Origin: CAZISM01 sp964541895
GTDB lineage: Bacteria > Zhuqueibacterota > Zhuqueibacteria > Residuimicrobiales > Residuimicrobiaceae
Direction of reading: 5' to 3'
Assembly (NCBI GenBank): GCA_964541895.1
Contig: CAZISM010000001.1
Location: 1-64,000, forward strand
Length of the DNA: 64,000 nt
Under the pieces are notes generated by a model, which made no database searches, was not told the origin of the DNA, and was given only the letters and a program-made list of their open reading frames with translations. Below are positions 61,069 through 64,000 of the stretch, one piece after another. Made by a program: the position numbers and the translations under genes. Position 1 is the stretch's first letter, and each line of letters begins with the position of its first letter.

Positions 61069-62283
61069 ATGACTTTGAGCAGAAAACCGCTGTATGTGAT
61101 CCTGTTGCTGGGCATGCAGTTGGCCTTTGGTCAAACCGGATCGCAGCAGGTGCAGGCCACCGGCATGGGGGCTATCACCTACAACGATGTTGCGGCGGCG
61201 CGCGATCGTGCCTTGCAGGACGCTTTGCGCAAAGCCGTGGAACAAACGCTGGGCACGTTTATCGACTCCCAGACACGCGTTGAAAACTATATGGTCGTTG
61301 AGGACCGGATTCTGAATTGGACCCGCGGCTATGTCAACAATTATCAGATCGTCGCTGAACGGAAAGCGGCCGCGGACATGTATGAAGTCACCGTGAACGC
61401 CACCGTGGATGTCGGCGACCTTTCCAAAGACATGAATGCGCTGCAGAATCTGATTCAGAACATGGGCAATCCACGGCTCATGTTTCTGGTGGATGAAAAA
61501 AACATCGGCGATACGTTTGACCGCTACCACTATTTCGCCGTTGATATGACGGCCACGGAAACGGTTCTGATGAATAAATTCATGGAGAAAAACTTTGAGG
61601 TCGTGGATCCGTCGACCGTTCGCGCCAACAAGGAACGCGATGCGGTCATGGCGGCCATCAACGGTGACAACAGAGCGGCGGCGGCCATTGCCAACGCGCT
61701 CGATGCGGAGGTGGTCATCACCGGCAAAGCCGTGGTTACCGTCGCCAGCGGTGTAAATCTGGCCGGTATGAAATCGTGTCAGGCCAATATCACCGCCCGT
61801 GTTATCGACGCCGATGTCGGCAGCGTTCTGGCCACCTCGATGAAAAACGCCGCCTATCCCCATATCGACGAGGTGACCGGCGGCAGCAAGGCGATTGAAA
61901 AAGCGGCCGGTGCGCTGGCCGACGAACTCATCGCCAGAATCACTGAAAAATGGCGCAGCAAATTCTATCAGGCGGCCACCGTCAAGCTGCTGGTCACCGG
62001 TTTGAGCAGTTATACCGATGCTTCCAACTTTCGCGGTGCGCTGCAGTATCTGGGGCGCGGCATCAAAGCCGTCAACCAGCGCAACATGAACGCCGGCGTG
62101 GGTGAATTCGATGTACAGATCGCCGGCAATGCCGATCAGTTGGCGCGCGAGCTCGATCAACGCAAGGTGACTAATTATTCAATCGTGGTAACAGGGGCGA
62201 CCGCCAACAAGGTAACGTTAAAAGTGGTTCATGAAAACACAGGCGCTGCTCCTGCAGCTGCTGATACCCTGCGGCAAAATTGA
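61069..62283 (+). CDS. FlgT-like exported outer-membrane-associated protein
   Basis: A 404-residue exported protein (signal KPLYVILLLGMQLAFG). The N-terminal FlgT_N/LPP20-like domain is ATGMGAITYNDVAAARDRALQDALRKAVEQTLGTFIDS...ENYMVVEDRIL. It is followed by a middle domain (about 130-270) with FMEKNFEVVDPSTVRANKERDAV and ALDAEVVITGKAVV, as in FlgT_M/TolB-N-like folds, and a C-terminal ferredoxin-like domain (about 300-385). In Vibrio, FlgT builds the flagellar H-ring, but no flagellar genes are present here. Start is uncertain: ATG 61069, TTG 61075 (GGAG spacing 6) or GTG 61027 (GGAGG spacing 7). Confidence 0.78.
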   Translation: MTLSRKPLYVILLLGMQLAFGQTGSQQVQATGMGAITYNDVAAARDRALQDALRKAVEQTLGTFIDSQTRVENYMVVEDRILNWTRGYVNNYQIVAERKAAADMYEVTVNATVDVGDLSKDMNALQNLIQNMGNPRLMFLVDEKNIGDTFDRYHYFAVDMTATETVLMNKFMEKNFEVVDPSTVRANKERDAVMAAINGDNRAAAAIANALDAEVVITGKAVVTVASGVNLAGMKSCQANITARVIDADVGSVLATSMKNAAYPHIDEVTGGSKAIEKAAGALADELIARITEKWRSKFYQAATVKLLVTGLSSYTDASNFRGALQYLGRGIKAVNQRNMNAGVGEFDVQIAGNADQLARELDQRKVTNYSIVVTGATANKVTLKVVHENTGAAPAAADTLRQN

Positions 62284-62373
62284 CCGGTGTATCAGCTCTA
62301 CGCACTCTTTTGCCGCCGTGATTCCAGCAAGGAGTCAGACTCTGACAGAGAAGATTTATAAGTGAGGTGTTCC

Positions 62374-63276
62374 ATGCGCAAAGTAATTGCTTCAATTTTT
62401 ATCCTGATGGTCGCCGTGACCATCGTAGCCGCCCAGGGGAAGAAACGAGTCGCTGTGTTTACTTTCGAGGACAAAACGGCGCATACGTGGCACTGGTGGA
62501 CCGGGCAGCCGGTGGGGGAGGGGATGGCGGATATGCTGATCACATCCCTTGTAAAGACGGGAAAATATACCGTGCTGGAGCGAACACAGATCGCCAAACT
62601 GATGGAAGAACAAAAGCTGGGCCAGACCGGTGCCGTCACGCCGGAGAGCGCGGCCAAAGTGGGGCAGCTGCTCGGCGTCGAACTGGCCATTATGGGTTCG
62701 GTAACCGAATTCGGCTATTCCAAGAAGGAGGTAGGGGGTGCTCTTAAAAAAGTAGGCTTTGGTGTAGGCGTAAAAAGCCAAAAAGCGACCGTTGCGGTTG
62801 ATGTTCGTTTTGTCAATACCAGCAGCGGCGAGATCATGTCCGCGGAATCGGTGCGTGAAGAAGAGTCTTCCAAAGGGATTTCCCTGGACACCCAGAAATT
62901 CGATTTTGACAATCAGAGCCAATTCGACGAGTCCATCGTCGGCAAGGCGACTCGCAAAGCCATTGACAAGATGGTCGGCCTGATCGACGGTGCCTCTGCC
63001 AATGTGTCGTTCTCCGCCAAAATCATCAAAGCCGATGGTCAGATCTTTATCAATGTCGGCGCCGCATCCGGCGTTAAAGTCGGTGATGTGTACACCGTGT
63101 ACCGTAAAGGGGAAGATTTGACCGATCCGGATACAGGCCTGTCGCTGGGCGCCACCGAAAGCAAAATCGGCCGCATCAAAGTGGTCGACAATAACATCGG
63201 CAACGGCAAGGCCTCCTCATGTGAAGCCATCGAAGGATCCGGATTTCAGAGGAATGACCTGGTAAAACAGAAATAG
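62374..63276 (+). CDS. CsgG-family outer-membrane secretion channel protein
   Basis: A 300-residue protein with signal peptide (MRKVIASIFILMVAVTIVAAQ). The CsgG signature starts at once: KKRVAVFTFEDKT, then MADMLITSLVKTGKYTVLERTQIAKLMEEQKLGQ and LGVELAIMGSVTEFGYS. A central stretch KVGFGVGVKSQKATVAVDVRFVNTSSGEI fits the transmembrane hairpin region. CsgG forms a nonameric outer-membrane pore that exports curli subunits in E. coli. Here no curli genes are nearby, and the lipobox of classical CsgG is missing. GAGGTG precedes ATG 62374. It ends just before a terminator-like hairpin. Confidence 0.88.
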   Translation: MRKVIASIFILMVAVTIVAAQGKKRVAVFTFEDKTAHTWHWWTGQPVGEGMADMLITSLVKTGKYTVLERTQIAKLMEEQKLGQTGAVTPESAAKVGQLLGVELAIMGSVTEFGYSKKEVGGALKKVGFGVGVKSQKATVAVDVRFVNTSSGEIMSAESVREEESSKGISLDTQKFDFDNQSQFDESIVGKATRKAIDKMVGLIDGASANVSFSAKIIKADGQIFINVGAASGVKVGDVYTVYRKGEDLTDPDTGLSLGATESKIGRIKVVDNNIGNGKASSCEAIEGSGFQRNDLVKQK

Positions 63277-63302
63277 CGGCAGCAATGAGCTGAACGGGCA
63301 TG

Positions 63303-63340
63303 GAGGAGTTGATGCAGCGTGCGACTCCTCTTTTATTTTA
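63303..63340 (+). terminator. Terminator or attenuator between the CsgG and FecR-domain genes
   Basis: GAGGAGT (63303-63309) pairs with ACTCCTC (63324-63330), inner GCA/TGC pairs can form, and TTTTATTTTA follows. It lies 27 bases after the CsgG stop and only 17 bases before the next start, so it may only lower downstream expression. Confidence 0.65.
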
Positions 63341-63356
63341 TGGAGAGTCAGGAACT

Positions 63357-64000
63357 ATGAACATGGGCAAACAGGTGTGCATGATTCTCATGGCGATGGC
63401 CCTGATCTGGAGTGGAACGGCGCCGGCGGCTAAACCGATCGGAACCTTTGCCTTTATCCTCGGCGGTCCGCAGGATGTTCAAGTGAAAAGCAAAGGCGGA
63501 GCGGTCTGGAATTCGGCCAAGCTGGGACTGACGGTGAGCGACGGCGACTGGATCAAGACCAAAAAAGAGTCGCGTTGTGAAATCAAACTGGCGGACAAGA
63601 GTCTGATTCGCCTCGGTGAGGAAACCGAGTTTGAATTTACGGCGGCGAATATCACGGCGCAGCAGCGCAACGTCAAGGGCGATTTGAAAACCGGTCAGGT
63701 TTATCTTAACCTGAACACAAAAACGTCCAGCAAAAGTCAGTTTCAGATCAAGGCGCCTACTGCGGTCTGCGCAGTCCGGGGCACCATTTACCGCATCGAT
63801 GCAGACTCGACCACCCAGTGCACCGTGTACGACGGCACCGTGGACGTAGGGCCGGCCAAGTTGTGGGGTCAGCCGGTCAAGCGGGAAGGTAAAAGCCTGC
63901 AACCCTATCAGGTGCCGGGTCCGTCGCAGGTACCGGGTCCGTATGAAGTGAGCCTGGATCAATGGGTACAGATTGTCAAGGGATTCCAGATCACGGTGCG
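63357..64000 (+). CDS. FecR-domain exported protein (3' end outside window)
   Basis: At least 214 residues, continuing beyond the window. A signal peptide (MGKQVCMILMAMALIWSGTAPA) is followed by a FecR domain. Recognisable parts are VWNSAKLGLTVSDGDWIKTKKESRCEIKLADKSLIRLGEETEFEF and FQIKAPTAVCAVRGTIYRIDADSTTQCTVYDGTVDV. FecR domains are periplasmic beta-structures that sense or bind partners. Stand-alone exported forms, unlike the anti-sigma type, occur in FCB and related bacteria. It probably belongs to the preceding envelope cluster. ATG 63363 is an alternative start with AGGA at 9 bases. Confidence 0.82.
   Translation, partial: MNMGKQVCMILMAMALIWSGTAPAAKPIGTFAFILGGPQDVQVKSKGGAVWNSAKLGLTVSDGDWIKTKKESRCEIKLADKSLIRLGEETEFEFTAANITAQQRNVKGDLKTGQVYLNLNTKTSSKSQFQIKAPTAVCAVRGTIYRIDADSTTQCTVYDGTVDVGPAKLWGQPVKREGKSLQPYQVPGPSQVPGPYEVSLDQWVQIVKGFQITV

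Noticed and set aside
58927..63276. Flagellar or curli operon
   Set aside because: Only FlgT/LPP20-like and CsgG-like proteins occur; no flagellin, hook, motor, curlin or CsgE/F genes are in the window.

Overview
The window reads as a chromosomal contig (about 55 percent G+C) from an anaerobic or facultative diderm bacterium. I place it in the Fibrobacterota-Chlorobi-Bacteroidota (FCB) neighbourhood, for example Calditrichota/KSB1-like lineages. This rests on outer-membrane genes (Omp85-type barrel, secretin, OmpA, CsgG), a prepilin starting MGQQQLLLI, a NagB-LmbE fusion of the type found in Bacteroidota, and many Big_1 repeat lipoproteins. The assignment is an inference. No rRNA, tRNA, CRISPR array, insertion sequence or prophage gene was seen.

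Layout. 1-8.8 kb: end of ftsH, an acyl-CoA/ACP synthetase, the NagB-LmbE fusion, a sodium:solute symporter followed by three tiny membrane proteins (two of only 36 and 45 aa), and a HisN-type phosphatase. 8.8-17.4 kb, minus strand: a redox and regulatory locus. Two membrane-anchored GcvH-like proteins, a four-cluster ferredoxin, an NrfD-type quinol-interacting subunit fused to a tri-heme cytochrome and a soluble GcvH-like protein are followed by a haem-binding sensor kinase, its sigma-54 response regulator and an archaemetzincin. Upstream lies a near-perfect sigma-54 promoter with two 15-bp palindromes at enhancer distance, so the locus appears to carry its own redox-responsive switch. A 100-N gap here is almost certainly a scaffolding artefact.

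18-29.2 kb: secreted transglutaminase and esterase, FGGY sugar kinase, Omp85-like barrel, HGSNAT-like acyltransferase and three MFS transporters, suggesting uptake and processing of carbohydrates or nucleosides. 29.5-48.8 kb: a PAS kinase and second sigma-54 regulator, a lone receiver, then a compact type IV pilus/type II secretion-like cluster (prepilin, PilC, PilB, receiver-cNMP protein, PilT-like ATPase, PilM-PilN fusion, PilO/P, secretin, a giant Big_1 lipoprotein and three minor pilins). 48.9-54.3 kb: OmpA-family protein, M14 peptidase and a second Big_1 lipoprotein.

54.4-58.6 kb, minus strand: an ECF sigma factor, zf-HC2 anti-sigma factor, Spy/CnrX-like periplasmic sensor, HlyD/MacA adaptor and MacB-type permease form one tightly coupled operon behind an RpoE-like promoter. 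This looks like an envelope-stress or metal-responsive exporter. 58.9-64 kb: five exported proteins (LPP20/FlgT-like, TPR-SLH lipoprotein, FlgT-like, CsgG, FecR domain) that together resemble an outer-membrane channel or ring assembly without any flagellar or curli genes nearby.

The best candidates for an undescribed system are the GcvH/NrfD/ferredoxin redox complex with its sigma-54 control and the CsgG/FlgT/LPP20/FecR envelope cluster.
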